From: Gigantopelta aegis
Taxonomy: Eukaryota; Mollusca; Gastropoda; Neomphalida; Peltospiridae
NCBI RefSeq assembly: GCF_016097555.1
Contig: NC_054702.1
Span: forward strand, 107,600,628-107,664,627
DNA: 64,000 nt
Direction: 5' to 3'
Each line of letters begins with the position of its first letter. The first letter of the stretch is position 1. The position numbers and the translations under genes were made by a program. Positions 12,100-25,400 of the stretch are shown here, in pieces. The notes below the pieces were generated by a model, which saw nothing but the letters and a program-made list of their open reading frames with translations, did no database searches and was not told where the DNA came from.

Positions 12100-12285
12100 C
12101 GACATGTTTTCCCATTAGCGGCAAGGGATCTTTTTATGTACGGTACTTTCTCGTGACAAAGAGGACAGCACATACAAGTCATGGGGCACTGATTAGGACG
12201 CAAGAATATCAATCAGAGAATGCGTCCGCCGAGGGGATTCGATCCTTCGACTTAAGCACCTCAGGTGAGCGTTCTCGCCAAGGTC
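12100..12285 (-). mobile_element. SINE relic (family D)
   Basis: On the minus strand: a B-box-like GGATCGAATCCCCTCGGCGG, then CAGTGCCCCATGACTTGTAT, TGTGCTGTCCTCTTTGTCAC and AAAAGATCCCTTGCCGCTAA. Body words are shared with families A and B but the head differs. Confidence 0.6.
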
Positions 12286-12380
12286 TTAAGTACTTTCACT
12301 TGTTACATCACTACTGAGTGTGTATGGTCTAAGGGCAGTCATCTACACGTGATGATGAATCTATGGATTATTATGGTTGC

Positions 12381-13280
12381 TAGTTACTTCGTACCATGGT
12401 CATTTCGTACCATAGTCATTTCGTACCTAATTTGGTCGTTACGTACTCTGGTCATTTCGTACCATAGTCATTTCGTACCATGGTCATTTCGTACCATTGC
12501 AAAAAGTCATTTCGTACCCGTCATTTCGTATCTTGGTTATTTCGTACCATAACTGAAAGTCATATCGTACCATGGTATAACAATTTATAACAATCACCCC
12601 GGTAATGTCTTTTACAAAATAACATTAAATTACAAATTTGTGGTTAATTTAAGGGATATACTATCAGAAAAAACTAAAAATTATTGCCACTTTGTATAAA
12701 CATTAGCAATTGGCTAATTTGGCAATTAGTAAGGTAGTTAATGTTTTAATGGCTGTTATTGTTTATTTCTTAAACAAATAAGATGCAAATAAGCAAGTTT
12801 GAAAAGAAGACCTAATAAATAAATAATATTTTGTTGGTCCATTATATTGTTTTGTTGTTTTTGACTAATTATCTGGAGTCATTTCACACAAAATCGAAGT
12901 TGGCATTTAGTAGTAAATACCATATACGGCTCTTGTCAGGTAAAAGGGAAATAACAGTTGACAGGTATTATGGGTATCAATAACGATATGCTGCACAATA
13001 ACGTGTTCTGGTTTTCAAACTGTCAAAATAAAGTTTTAAAACAAAACCCACTGCTTTTATGCAATGAAATGACTAGGGTACGAAATGACTGGGATACGAA
13101 ATGACTTTTCACAATGGTACGAAATGACTAGGGTACGAAATGACTTTTTGCAATGGTACGAAATGACCAAGGTACGAAATGACCAGGGTACGAAATGACC
13201 AGTGAATATGCACGTAAAACCCTATGACCTGACCTGGTACGAAATGGATGGTACGATATGACTTGGGTACGAAGTGACTA
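12381..13280. mobile_element. Fold-back (FB-like) element with tandem-repeat termini
   Basis: Left arm (12381-12575): about ten copies of a TCATTTCGTACCAT-type unit. Right arm (13066-13280): the same unit in reverse complement (GGTACGAAATGAC). The extreme ends TAGTTACTTCGTACC and its complement GGTACGAAGTGACTA pair with one mismatch. A longer shared block, TACCATTGCAAAAAGTCATT, occurs in both arms. The roughly 490-bp AT-rich core has no open frame. Drosophila FB elements have this architecture. Target duplication not identified. Confidence 0.85.
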
Positions 13281-13617
13281 TGATTCATTATTATAGACTG
13301 GTTTTGTGTTTCATGATACTACACCAGTGTATTGTTACAGCCTGAAGAGAATCTTTTACAATTTAAACTAAATTGTACCACTTTATCTAATTTTCAGTGA
13401 TACATAGGTAAGTGTACTTGTTTATCTGAGTTCAGCAAATATTTTCTTTAAGTGTATGTTTGGTTTTTAATTCGCCTTTGTAGACACTGGCCACCTGTTT
13501 TGTATAAATTACGTATAAGTTTCCTAAATCCGAGGATCACCTATTTTCGTCAATGCCATATAAATTTATTAGTTTTAAAATTATCAATAGTAGTAGTACA
13601 GTACTTCGCTGGGAAGG

Positions 13618-13712
13618 ACTTTCCTTTGGCACTGTCACTAATCCTAACCCTAACTATTTATGATAAGTATTTATGAAATGTTCTTTACATGTGACAGTGC
13701 CAAAGGAGAGCG
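13618..13712. repeat. Short inverted repeat around a 55-bp loop
   Basis: TCCTTTGGCACTGTCAC and its exact complement GTGACAGTGCCAAAGGA face each other across about 55 bp. The phrase AAGGACTTTCCTTTGGC recurs near 30740, and TTTGGCACTGTCA near 30925, so the stem is part of a dispersed sequence. Confidence 0.6.
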
Positions 13713-14039
13713 GTCACCCGAAATATGCCAAAAACCCGGTTTTTGGCATATTTACAATCAAAAAACCTCACAAAAAACATAATTCTGCCAAAATCGTATC
13801 CAATAAGGTTTTTTCATATACTTTATTGACATTTTATCAATATTATATGATTTACAATTTACATGAAGCACAAATATTGTTGTCAGACCTAAACATATGC
13901 ATACGTCCGTTTCCGCCTTGTTTGTAAAATGCGAAACAGGACTGATTTTAGGGTCCGACTATTTACCCCCAAGATACCCCAAAAATACAACCAAGACACG
14001 TATTGGATGAGCAGCTTTCGGGATTGTACTATATGAAAT

Positions 14040-14350
14040 AATGAACAGGTGTGTTTCGAACAGTAGCTATTGCTTTAGTGACGTTTTTTCTTTGGGAAAA
14101 GTTTTTTTTGAGTGTAAATATACCAAAAACCCGCTTTACAATATTTACAATAAAAAAATTCATTTCCCAATCAAAAAACCTCACAAAAGTGGGACAGAAT
14201 AGATTTTAGAGTTTATGAAGCTCCAATCACAATTAACAGGTGTGTTTCAAACAATAGGTATTGCTTTAGTGATGTTTTTTCTTTGGGAAAAAGTTTTTAG
14301 TTTTTGAGTAAATATACCAAAAACCCACTTTACAATATTTACAATAAAAG
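14040..14350 (+). repeat. About 110-bp segment present twice
   Basis: ACAGGTGTGTTTC, TATTGCTTTAGTGA, TTTTTTCTTTGGGAAAA and TATACCAAAAACCC occur at 14045-14155 and again at 14237-14348, with about 85-90% identity, separated by about 80 bp. A second pair (TGGCTGAAGTCGGACCTGAA) lies at 14741 and 15101. Confidence 0.7.
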
Positions 14351-15379
14351 ATTTCTGAACATTCCAGCATGCATGCTAATACTAACACTAACCTTAGTTT
14401 AGCCAGACGTTTGTCATTAACGCTATTCTTGGGAGCCTTGACAAATACCGATTAACATAGACTTGGTTCATATTTTCCATATTAAAAAATACTTGTGACG
14501 AATCCTCTATATATAATTTTTTAATAATTTAAAAAATAAATATATAAAGAAATTTGATAAATCTGGGGTGTAGCCAGAGAGGAAAAGTCGCTGAGGCAAA
14601 TCCAGACCTGTAAAATAAATAGTGTCATGTGAAAAATAAAATAAATCTGGGGAAATTCCAGATAAGACGAGCGCCCCATGCTGGCTATGCCATTGTGTGT
14701 GTGTATATATAAATACACAAACACGACGCGAACGTCCGCTGTTTGGCTGAAGTCGGACCTGAACTCATTGTAAACATGACTGTGTTGCTTTCATTCGCAC
14801 TTAGTAGTGATCTGTTGTTAATGTTAGTTGTGAATTGTGCTTTTTTAGGAGAAACAAATAAAAAGAGATAATTTTGTTTGGGATTGGACTGATTATGCAG
14901 TGGATGTGGTCAGTTAACAATTACATCTTGGGTGATCAATTGAATGTACACTGACTTTGTGAAAACGAAACTTCATTATCATGGCACACCTGTTCTCAAG
15001 AAAATGTTTCTGAAAATTGTGTAAAAGTCTATAAAAAAGGTCCTTATTAAATAATAAAGAAGTTAAGACTACATTCAGTGACAGAACAATGCGAACATCT
15101 GTTGTGTGGCTGAAGTCGGACCTGAACTCATTGTAAATATGACTCTGTACGTGAAAAATAAAATAGGAAAAATGTGATTTGACAGTCAGGTTTCTAGAAA
15201 CAAAGTCTTGAGTATCTTTATACCCAGATGTCCGATTTGTTTTTGCCAATTTGGAGATGAGGGAAATATTGAATTTGCCAGCTGACATTTTTATTAGCCC
15301 ATGGCGAATTGGTGATCAGCTATCGTGAGTCTTTAATATATAATAGAAGAATCATGAATAAATAACATAATTTTCTCCT

Positions 15380-15772
15380 TTAAAGGGACATTCCTGAGTT
15401 TGCTGCAATTTTTAAGATGTTATCGACTAACCGAGACTTTTTAACGATTGTAATTACATATCAAGTATATTTTTCTGCATAAAATATTAGTGGCTGTATA
15501 TTAAACGTGTTTCTGACCATTCTAATATTTGTACTACGGTAGGTTAAATTTCATTTTATTTCCTAAAAACTATTTTTTCGTACGTACGAAATTATTTGAA
15601 GACACAATCCAGTTTGGGCTTCTTACAAATATTAAGACGACCAGAAACACTGAATATACAGACACTGATATTCTAAACAAGAAAATATATTTAATATATA
15701 AGTTTAATCGTAGAAATATTTTATTAGTCGGAAACATCTTACAATGCAGCAAACTCAGGAATGTCCCTTTAA
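15380..15772. mobile_element. TTAA-bounded palindromic MITE
   Basis: Begins TTAAAGGGACATTCCTGAGT and ends ACTCAGGAATGTCCCTTTAA. Complementarity continues inward: left GCTGTATATTAAACGTGTTT pairs imperfectly with right AAACACTGAATATACAGACA, to a centre near CGTACGTACG (15588-15598). Total 393 bp. TTAA ends with an AGGG…CCCT terminus suggest a piggyBac-type TTAA target. No transposase present. Confidence 0.85.
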
Positions 15773-16434
15773 TTTGTCACAACTTGTATTAGTTAAATTG
15801 TTAATTACATTTTGTATTCTGAAACAGAAATGAAATGGAATGTACAAAAACATGAAATGAAAAATAGCTTTTTTTTAAACAGAAAACCACTGGTTCTCCA
15901 AAGAAATCTCTGTTCCGAGCAAACTTGCTCTGAATGAAATTGCAGTCAAAATAATGAATAATGAATTACATTTCCCCACCCTAATTGTGTACAACAGGCC
16001 CTATTCTAGAGGGCAAAATGGGGTTTTTCTTGCCGAAAGTCTGCTCACCTTGCCGAGTTATTAGCTAAAATAAAGTCGCCATAATATTCTGGAGCTAATG
16101 CAATTTTAAAAACAAAATCACACAATGTTTATAATTTAATACGTTTTGTGGAGAATGTTTAGTACTGTTCTCGACTTTCTTGACATTGTTAACCTGAGCA
16201 ACTGTTCTCTACTTATTTCGATGTCTGCAAGCATGGCCTTCGTTACCAAGAGGTAGTGCGAATTCTGGAAAGCTGTAGGTTTTAATGCAAATCGTAATAA
16301 TTTTTAAATATAACATTGTAATAAATATAGGTAAGTCCTGTTCCAGTTTTCAGAACAAGGACATCTTTCAGCAATTAATCAACAGAAACAAGTCTTAGTA
16401 ATAATTTTGTGTTTTCTTTGTTTCAGATGCAACA

Positions 16435-19400
16435 ATGCCTTGTTGGTACTTTGATAAGAGAGAAATCCGTAATTCGCCTTCTTTGCACAATCACATTGAG
16501 GGTCCTGTGGAGTCACGGTACAGACGAGAAGGGGCTCGCTTTATCATGGATGCCGGCACCAAGATGGGATTGTATCCTTATCACACAGTTGAACATTCAA
16601 AGTTGTGGTTTTCTTAACATGAAAAAGATATACACACATTTAAATACTCATAAGTTTAGATTATTAGTTTCATGTATGTACATTTAATACATGGTTATTA
16701 GTCTTTTTCCTAGAAATTTGGCATGACATGGTTGACCAAACACTATGGGGATATTTGTCGTCATTTTCAGGGCACTTTTTTCATTATTTAAATAAATAAA
16801 TTGAAATAAAAATAAATTTATGGAATATGTTTGATTTAATAAATTGTCACGTGTTTCAGTCTGGTTTTGCTTGTTGTTGTTTTGTTTTTTTGTTTTTTTT
16901 TCTTCTCCAGTTTAATTTTTATGTGTTCCTAACTTTTGCAGGAGCATGTTATCGCCAGTATAAAAATAAATTGTACCGTATGAAGTCATCAGGGGCTGGA
17001 TGTAGCCCAGTGTTAAAGCGTTCGCTTGATGAGTGGTCGGGGTGGGATCGATCTCCGTCGGTGGGTCCATTGGGCTATTTCTCGCTCCAGTTAGTGTATC
17101 ACGACAGGTATATCAAAGGCCGTGATGTGTTATCTTGTCTGTGGGATGATGCATATAAAAGATCCCTTGCTGCTAATCGAAAAGAGTAGCCCATGAAGTG
17201 GTGACAAGTTTCCTCTCAATATCTGTGTGGTCCTTAACCATATGTCCGACACCATATAACCGTAAATAAAAAATGTGTTGAGTGCGTCGTTAAATAAAAC
17301 ATTTCCTTTCCTGTCCTTTATGAAGGCACCATGTATCATTAATATTGTAGTACGCTATCAATGACTTGTTGCTTTGTTCTCAAACAATTATTGGTTGTAT
17401 TTAATCGGAGATTTCTCAGGCACGTATTGTTACCTTTATTTACATAGAGTTTGACAAAAGTACATTTTTGTCCTCAAGTGGGATTGGTTGGGGCCCCAGC
17501 CCTAACTTCAAATATTGTTTCTATGGGCGTGTAAATTGTTGCTGTGTGATGCTGAGAAAAACACTAGTTATACCATGTGTGTTGATGTAATACATTGATT
17601 ACTAACAATGTGTCTCTGTCATAGTATACTTTCTGGTCTGTATGATATCCAAATAAAAACATTTCTTAACTTGATGTTCAGGCGTTTTGATACTAATGCA
17701 ACTGGAGTGGTATACTTCCACAGATTCTACATGTTCCATTCATTCAAGGCATTCCCTCGATATGTAAGTGCATACTATTTAATAGTTATAGGTGAACGCA
17801 TGCATTTAAACTGCACAAAAGTAGATGCTGTTATCAATTCCATTATCTTATTTATCAGCATAGCTTACTTTTGATGGTTGCCAAGAGCTATCGGTCAAAT
17901 GTGTAACTATATTATTAAAATTGTATTTTAAGTATAAAATTTTAATGTCACTATCCTATTTTCTGATATTTTAATATATTTGGTGTACACTTAAAATACA
18001 AACAAATAAAACTTTGCTATAAATGTCTAGTCTCTATGGTAATGTGCTTAATAGACAAACTATCTTTTAACATACATTTATTTTATTGTTGTTTATACCT
18101 TTATTCAGGTAACTGCTGCCTGTTGTCTTTTTCTTGCTGGCAAAGTTGAAGAGACTCCGAAAAAATGTAAAGATATCATCAAGATTTCACAGAGTCTGTT
18201 AACCCCACAACAGTTTGCTGCATTCGGAAGTGATCCCAAGGTTTGTTCTGTCATTGATGTTTTATAATGATCCATTATGCAGCATTATAGTTACTTTTGT
18301 TGATCTTATTGGGTGTGGAGTTAGCCCTTTTCCCAGTCATTTTCATTAGGGTACAGATTAAACAATCTTTTAAAATATATTTCTTAAGTGTTTGTAATTG
18401 TTATTTTTCCAGTATTATTTTTTCCAAGTTCTCCTTTCTAATGTATCACTGTGCACACAAATGTGAAGTTCTTTTCGTGAAAATGTTTTGATTTGTTTAA
18501 TTGTTCAATTTTGATGGCTCTGTATTAGGGTCTCCACGAGTACTCGAGTACTCGGGCACGGGTCGAGTCTAGCAAGACTCGAGTCCGTTCACAGGACTCG
18601 AGTACCCGTACGTACCCGTACAAGGTGGAATCAACTATAATACACTGGACAATGTAGTACAATAATTTCAGGATTAGATAATCAACGATATAAGTGACAC
18701 AATAAGATTATGCGCTAGTTTCTTTTTTTAAACTGGCGGTCCATCCATCATAACACTAAATATATCAACCGGTTTCTAAATGCAATACAATGACATGATT
18801 TGGCATCCATGTTTAGCCCTGGAATTAAAATGCATAATTCTATTTAACTTTATTCTCTAGTCTCATCATCATCTAGTGTAAGTGTTGGGTACTCGAGTCC
18901 AGGTCGAGTTTCACCCTCGAGTACTCGAGTCCAATAGTTTGGACTCGTGGAGGCCCTACTCTATATTTGCTTTATAAATTACCAGTATGGACTTTGTAGA
19001 GAAATACTGAATATTTAAATCTATAATTTTGGTTGAATATTTCAGGAGGAAGTTATGACACTAGAGAGAGTGTTACTACAAACCATAAAGTTTGACCTAC
19101 AGGTGGAGCACCCATATGGTATTCTTCTCAAATATGCCAAATTTCTTAAAGGTGAGCTATGATCGATGTTACAGTAAATAATCATTTATTTTGAACTGAG
19201 TGTATTTTTGCATCTTTATACACCCATCTTCGACAGGTCCATCTGTAAACGTTTCATTTCCAGAGCAGATCTGTCTTATCAATTCATATAGGATCATCAA
19301 ACCTTGTATGCAAGTATAACTTGGAATGGCAGTGTATCACATACCATAACCAGGTCACCATGACCTACTTTTCATACATTACTGCACATTAAAATAAAGT

Positions 19401-22358
19401 CCTTGTCTGGGCCATATCTTCCTTATCAGTTCATGAATATATGATCATCAAACCTTGTACCGGTATGCAAGTACAACTTGGGATGGTGGTATGTTACGTC
19501 ACATTCTTTTGACAGGTGTACTCTTGTTCAATTATACTCTTAAAAAAAGTAGGGGAATTTAAAATGCAAATGTTGTTACCAATGATTGGAACAGAGACCA
19601 GCTTTCAAAAATGACTGCCTAGGAAAGAACGTTCATGGTTGCACAACCTAACACCCAAACACAGCCAAAAATATGCACGTGCAATATGCAGTAGCCCTGT
19701 ATATACGTTGGTACGGAGTCATTCGTGATTTTGCCACTTCACAGAATGGTCAATAAATCAAATCTCAATTCCTTCATTATTATCAGGCATCTATTCCTAG
19801 ACAGTGATACCTCTTGATACTTCTTTAATTGGCAGTTATTTCCTACATTCCTCTACTTTTTTTCAAGAATATAATATTTGATTTGGTAGGCATTTGCTTT
19901 TAATTGTACTACTCAAGTAATTCAACTTTATCACTCTTGTTACACTAGTTTCCTTTAGTGGTTCAAAATAACTATGTACAGTCTGTTGTTTAACTACAGG
20001 TGACAAGGAACAGATACAAAAGATGGTTCAAATGGCATGGACTTTTGTTAATGACAGGTTGGTGACCTTTTTTTAAAATGTACATTCCAGTACTATGCTC
20101 ACTGTCTTATTCTGTGGTGTTTTGCATTGCAACCACTTACAAGTGTTTCACCAAATTATCTATTATTCAATTTAAAATTGTAAAACTCCAGTTATTTCGT
20201 AACAAAATAGCAATTATTACATGAACTTATTCCACCTTAGCTTAGTAACTGGTTTAACGTGTCCATATACCACTAGGGTTTCGAACACGGTTTTATTCCA
20301 CCAAATTAAAATAAAATTTTCTAATTGTTTTGAAATTCACAATGGATGAATTTGTAGAGTGCTAGAGGTAGCCCTGCATACAGTCCGTGTTCTGTGTTTC
20401 TGAACTTGTTAAGATCAATGTTGCTATTTTCATTTCAGTAATTTAATTAATGTTATAATTGTGAGAGACTGATTTTTAAACATATTGTAGTCTTTATGTG
20501 TTTTGACGTTTACTTAAATTGTAACTTGAATATACATTGCAGTATGTGTACTACCCTGTGTCTTCAGTGGGAACCAGAGATCATTTCAGTGTCACTGATG
20601 TACCTGGCATCTCGGCTCTCAAAGTTCGACATTCAGGACTGGGACGGCAAACCAAATATCCCCGGCTGTCGGAAGAAGTGGTGGGAGTGTTTCATAGAGG
20701 ACATGTCCATGGAGCTGATGGAAGGTATTGTATGAGTGATTAATAAATCAGTGTGCTTTAGTGATATTGTTAAACAAAACAAACTTTATAAACTTTTTGT
20801 ATGAGTGAAATGCTGGCCTCTTCCTCACTTCACTGTAGTATTTCATAGTTTAACACCATACCATTCAGACCGTATGTGATTTTGTGTATATCTACACATT
20901 ACAATAGAATTATTCATGATCTTTTTGAGCTCCTATAAAAAAAAAAAATCGTCAATAATTTTGGTTTGGTTTCACGTAAGAAGAAAAGTAAAAATGTTTT
21001 GGAAATAACACAAAATGTCAATTTTAGTGTGCATTTGAAAAAATAATCGATTTTGAAATAAATTAAACTGTAATAGTAGTAAGAAAATGATACTTACAGC
21101 GTTATGGATGCCATTTTGGTTTATGGACTGGTGTAGTCTTGATACAAGATAACTCTATTTGATTAATTTCACTACAGAGTACAAGAAGAATATAATTGGA
21201 GTTATCTTAATAAAGCAAGACTATACCAGTCCATAAACCAAAGAGGCGGCCATAACTCTGTGTCATTTTTTTACTATGGTAGGCCTGTGTATTACAGTTT
21301 TATTTATTTCTAAACCAATTTTTTTTTTAATTACACACAAAAAAATTAATTTTTTGTTATTTCCAAAACACTTTTACTTTTTTTCTTACATCAAACCAAA
21401 CCAAATTTATTTTTAAATACAAGCAGTTCTTATGTAATTACAAACATAGGAGTGTGTGCAGAGGGTGGGTTTTGTCAGTTTAACCCTCCCCTTGATCAAG
21501 CAAATGTTTCTATTTTTTTCAATGCTTTTTCCGGGGAACCATTTCTTAACCCCCTCATAATTTTTTCTAGCCACAGTTTAGCCCCCACCTTCTTATAAAA
21601 TTTATGCACAAGCATATTTAGTTAAAATACACATAAATCCACTTCTAACGTCCTTTTCTTGACCTGTTTTATGTAATGGCGTCCCAGCTGGTGTAATGAC
21701 ATAATTTTTTGAGGTTTATCAAAGGATAAACTTTAGTTTTTCTTTGACTATGTCCAATCAAAATAGAGTAAATTGTATAAATGCAGAAAGTGTGTAAGTA
21801 TAATAAATTAACACCTTTAGCATGAATTGTAATAAGTTAACAGTTTTAATTTGTTTTGTAATGAGTTAATTTTTCTGTCTCTTACTGCAGATATCTGCCA
21901 CCAGGTTCTGGATCTGTATTCTAACAAAGGGAAGACCATAGAGGATTCCCCTCCTCCTAGTCCGCCCCCTAAGGAAGACAGTGTCACAAGAACTCCAGGA
22001 TCACGGTCAGGGTCAGCAACACCTGTGAAGAAACCAGTTAAAAAGGTAAAGATCTCAACTGAATGGAATATTGTTGTTTTAATCGCTATCAAATTTGCTA
22101 TACTTTTTTGCTTTACATCTTTGTTTCATTATGGGGCAGGGCATAGCCCAGTGGTAAAGCGCTCGCCTGATGTATGATCAGTCTAGGATCAATTCCCATC
22201 AGTGGGCCCACTGGGTTATTTCTCATTCCAGCTGTGATATGTGCTATCCTGTCTGTGAAATGATACATATAAAAGATCCCTTGCTACTAAGGCCAAACAA
22301 AAAAATAGGTGTGTTTCTGATTGCATCCCCCAAAAAATTAGGGTAGGTAGGTAGGGTT

Positions 22359-22389
<31 letters not shown>

Positions 22390-22416
22390 TTAATATTGAA
22401 TACTATCATAATAATA

Positions 22417-22449
<33 letters not shown>

Positions 22450-25400
22450 TATCATCATCATTATTGTTATTGTTGTTGTCATTGTTGTAGCAGTAGTAGT
22501 AGTATTGGTATGCACTGTTTGTGTATTTCCTTAAATTAATGGGACATTTGTATTAATTTCGTTGTTCTTAATTTAAATACTTTATGCAAACATTTGAGAT
22601 GCATTAATAATAAGACCTGTTGATTTAAGTGAAGACGAGAATTAAGCTGAATTGATACGATTATATTTAATCGAAATAACCTGTACCAAGGCTATGTTCG
22701 TACATTCAGTTACTTCCGTGACCAACTAAGCTGTTCGGTGGTAGCTAATCAGGGGAAGGAACTCTATTACAAAAGCTTTTCCATAATTTCTCGATGTTTT
22801 TCGGAAGGGAATTACATGTGCAAAATGTATCATATAATAGTACGTAAACAATATGCAAGGAAGGAAATACTCTTGTTTGGTAATGTTGTCCTCTTTTATT
22901 TTTACTTCTTTTTTTTTTTTTTTTTTTTTTTTTTTCATGTTTTTTTTTTTTTTTTTTTCAGTTTAAGAGAAAAAAAATTAGGGTCGGGGGGGGTAAAACT
23001 AGGGACGGTCGGTCGACCGGAAACACACCTATTTTTTTGTTTGGCCTCATGGAAAAATGTAGCAGGTTTCTTCTCTAAGACTATATGCCAAAATTTCCAA
23101 ATGTTTGACATCCAATATCCAGTGATTAATAAACAAATGTGATCTAGTGGTGTCAGTAAACATAACAAACTTTAACTGTTGTCTCGTTATTTTGAGGCAT
23201 CCTTTCTCTATTCTTGATAATTGTTTGATTCGGTGCATAATAGGTGTTACTGCAGTAACTGTTTCCCACTTAGAAAATATTAGCTACGAAATGTGACTGT
23301 TAGATGTGATGATAAAAACAGAAATGATGAATGTAAACATTAGATTGAATCAGAAATAAATCACAATAGAAGAAATTCTAGCTAAAAAAAATAAACATGT
23401 ATCCCAAAAAACTTTTATTTTTTTGAGTGCCAGTAGGATGTATCCATGCTGAAATATATAATGGTTTAGCGATATATGATTTTGTAATTGGGGTATTCTA
23501 TATTTAATGTATCTTTAAATAGACTTCATATTAAGTAGAGGATATAAATATTTATTTTTATGATAACGTTAAAGGAAATTGCACAAGACAAGGAGGTGGA
23601 GGCCCCTACGAGTAAAAAGGCTGTGGCAAGTATTCTGCATTGTGGCCTGCATGTAGATCTTTTGCTTCTCAAATACAACTAATAATGATGTTTTCTCTTA
23701 CTCTTTAGTTACAGTTAGTTTAGCATGTTCATCATATTCTGTTTGTATTAGTAATCAGATGTTTTTCTGTTTCCCTTCCATTACAGGCCTGTGGCTATTA
23801 CTTTTTCAATGGCAGCAACTTTTGAGTTTAGCTCAACATTAAAGTTTTTTATGTTTAGCTACATTTCTCAAAAACTATAATTCCTAGATCGATGAAACTT
23901 GGATGTTCATCACAAAGCATGTGAAATTTTATTCTTTTAAAATTAATTAATTTAATTAAAATGTTACTGACTTTTTTTTTTAATTTGAATTATTGAGATG
24001 GACATTTATGGATAGCTATCACTGAATAAGTTTATGGTAGGCGAGACATTTAAAACTCTGTAGAATCATGTTTTATAAGTTTAATAAAGGCAGCAAGTTT
24101 TTAAAATGTCATTAGTCATGGAAAACCTTTTTCCTGCGAGATGTATTCCAGCAACATGGTCAAATTTAAGTGCTGTTCAGATAATTTTAGATCATACATA
24201 ATGGACATAACTTCATATATTTGATACCCATAAACCAACCTACAAAACTATTTTATTGACAACAAATAATAATTTACCACAGGTATCTGTATATACTGTT
24301 AGAATTATTTGCTTTTTCATCTTTTGTAGCAATTAATGGCATCATTTGCATATTTTTATTGACAATTTTCTTTGTAGCTTTGTTCTAGTTTAGTTATCTT
24401 TACTTAGATCCTTTCCACTGTATTTATTAGATCTTTGAGATACATTGTTATAGTACTTCTAATTTTTAACCAGGTGAGATAAAACTAACATCATTGTGGT
24501 TTAGTGTTAAATTTTATTGTTATATTGTTAAAGCATTTCTTTTCTTTCATTTTTTTTTAAAAATTTAGATTATAAATTTTAAGAACTTGTATTTTTACTT
24601 ACACAAATAACTAAACATAGGAAGCATTTTTTGTAATCAACTGGAATTGAAAATGTGATTGTTCAAAAATTAACAGACATGTTTTGTTTTTCTTAAATTA
24701 AGATTATCATAAGATAGCACATTATTAGTTATTGGTTATTAGTTACTGGTAAATATATAGTTTAGTAAGTAGGTGTTAATTACTATTTGTTTCATTACAG
24801 ATGACCAAAATGGACAACCAGCGCGGCCACCATACAAAGGATGTTAAGAAACCTGTAAAGGTGGATTCCAAACAGCATAAGATCGAGCCAATCAGGACCC
24901 TGAAACGGCGAGCAGAACCTGTTCCTGAGAAAGATTCCGAGGTTCCACAGCCGCCGCCAGCGAGTGCACCAAACATTCCACCAGCCGCCGGGCCACCATC
25001 AGCTCAAACACCCGTGTCAGAGCCAGGCACCGGAGACCAGTACACCATGTTTAACCCATACGTGTCAACAGGGATGTACACGTCATCGTTCATGTCTCAG
25101 GAAGGCTCCCAGAACATCCAGACACTACTGACAGGTGGTCCTCCACCCCCTGCTGCTGCCAACCAGTATCCCCAATATCCTCAGCCTCCTCCAGCAGGCA
25201 ACCCAGCCTATCCTCCTGCAGGATATCAGCAAGGAGGGTATGGTCAGCCTCCTCCATCCTCCTATCCTCAGCCCAACTATCCACCTGTCAGCTCCGTCGC
25301 GTACAACGGATCCTACCAGGTGCCTCCCAGTTATTCAAGTCCTATGCCTGCTTACCCTAATGCTCCTCCACAAGGCCAGCCTCCTGGCTACCAGCCTCAG

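Noticed and set aside
13640-13662. CCTAACCCTAAC telomere-like words
   Set aside because: Two units only, inside a short inverted repeat.
16990-17060. tRNA gene
   Set aside because: A and B boxes belong to SINE heads; no cloverleaf with proper acceptor stem.
24776-24976. Minus-strand frame over the last CCNK exon, and the other frames at 25090-25599
   Set aside because: Shadows of the CCNK coding exon.
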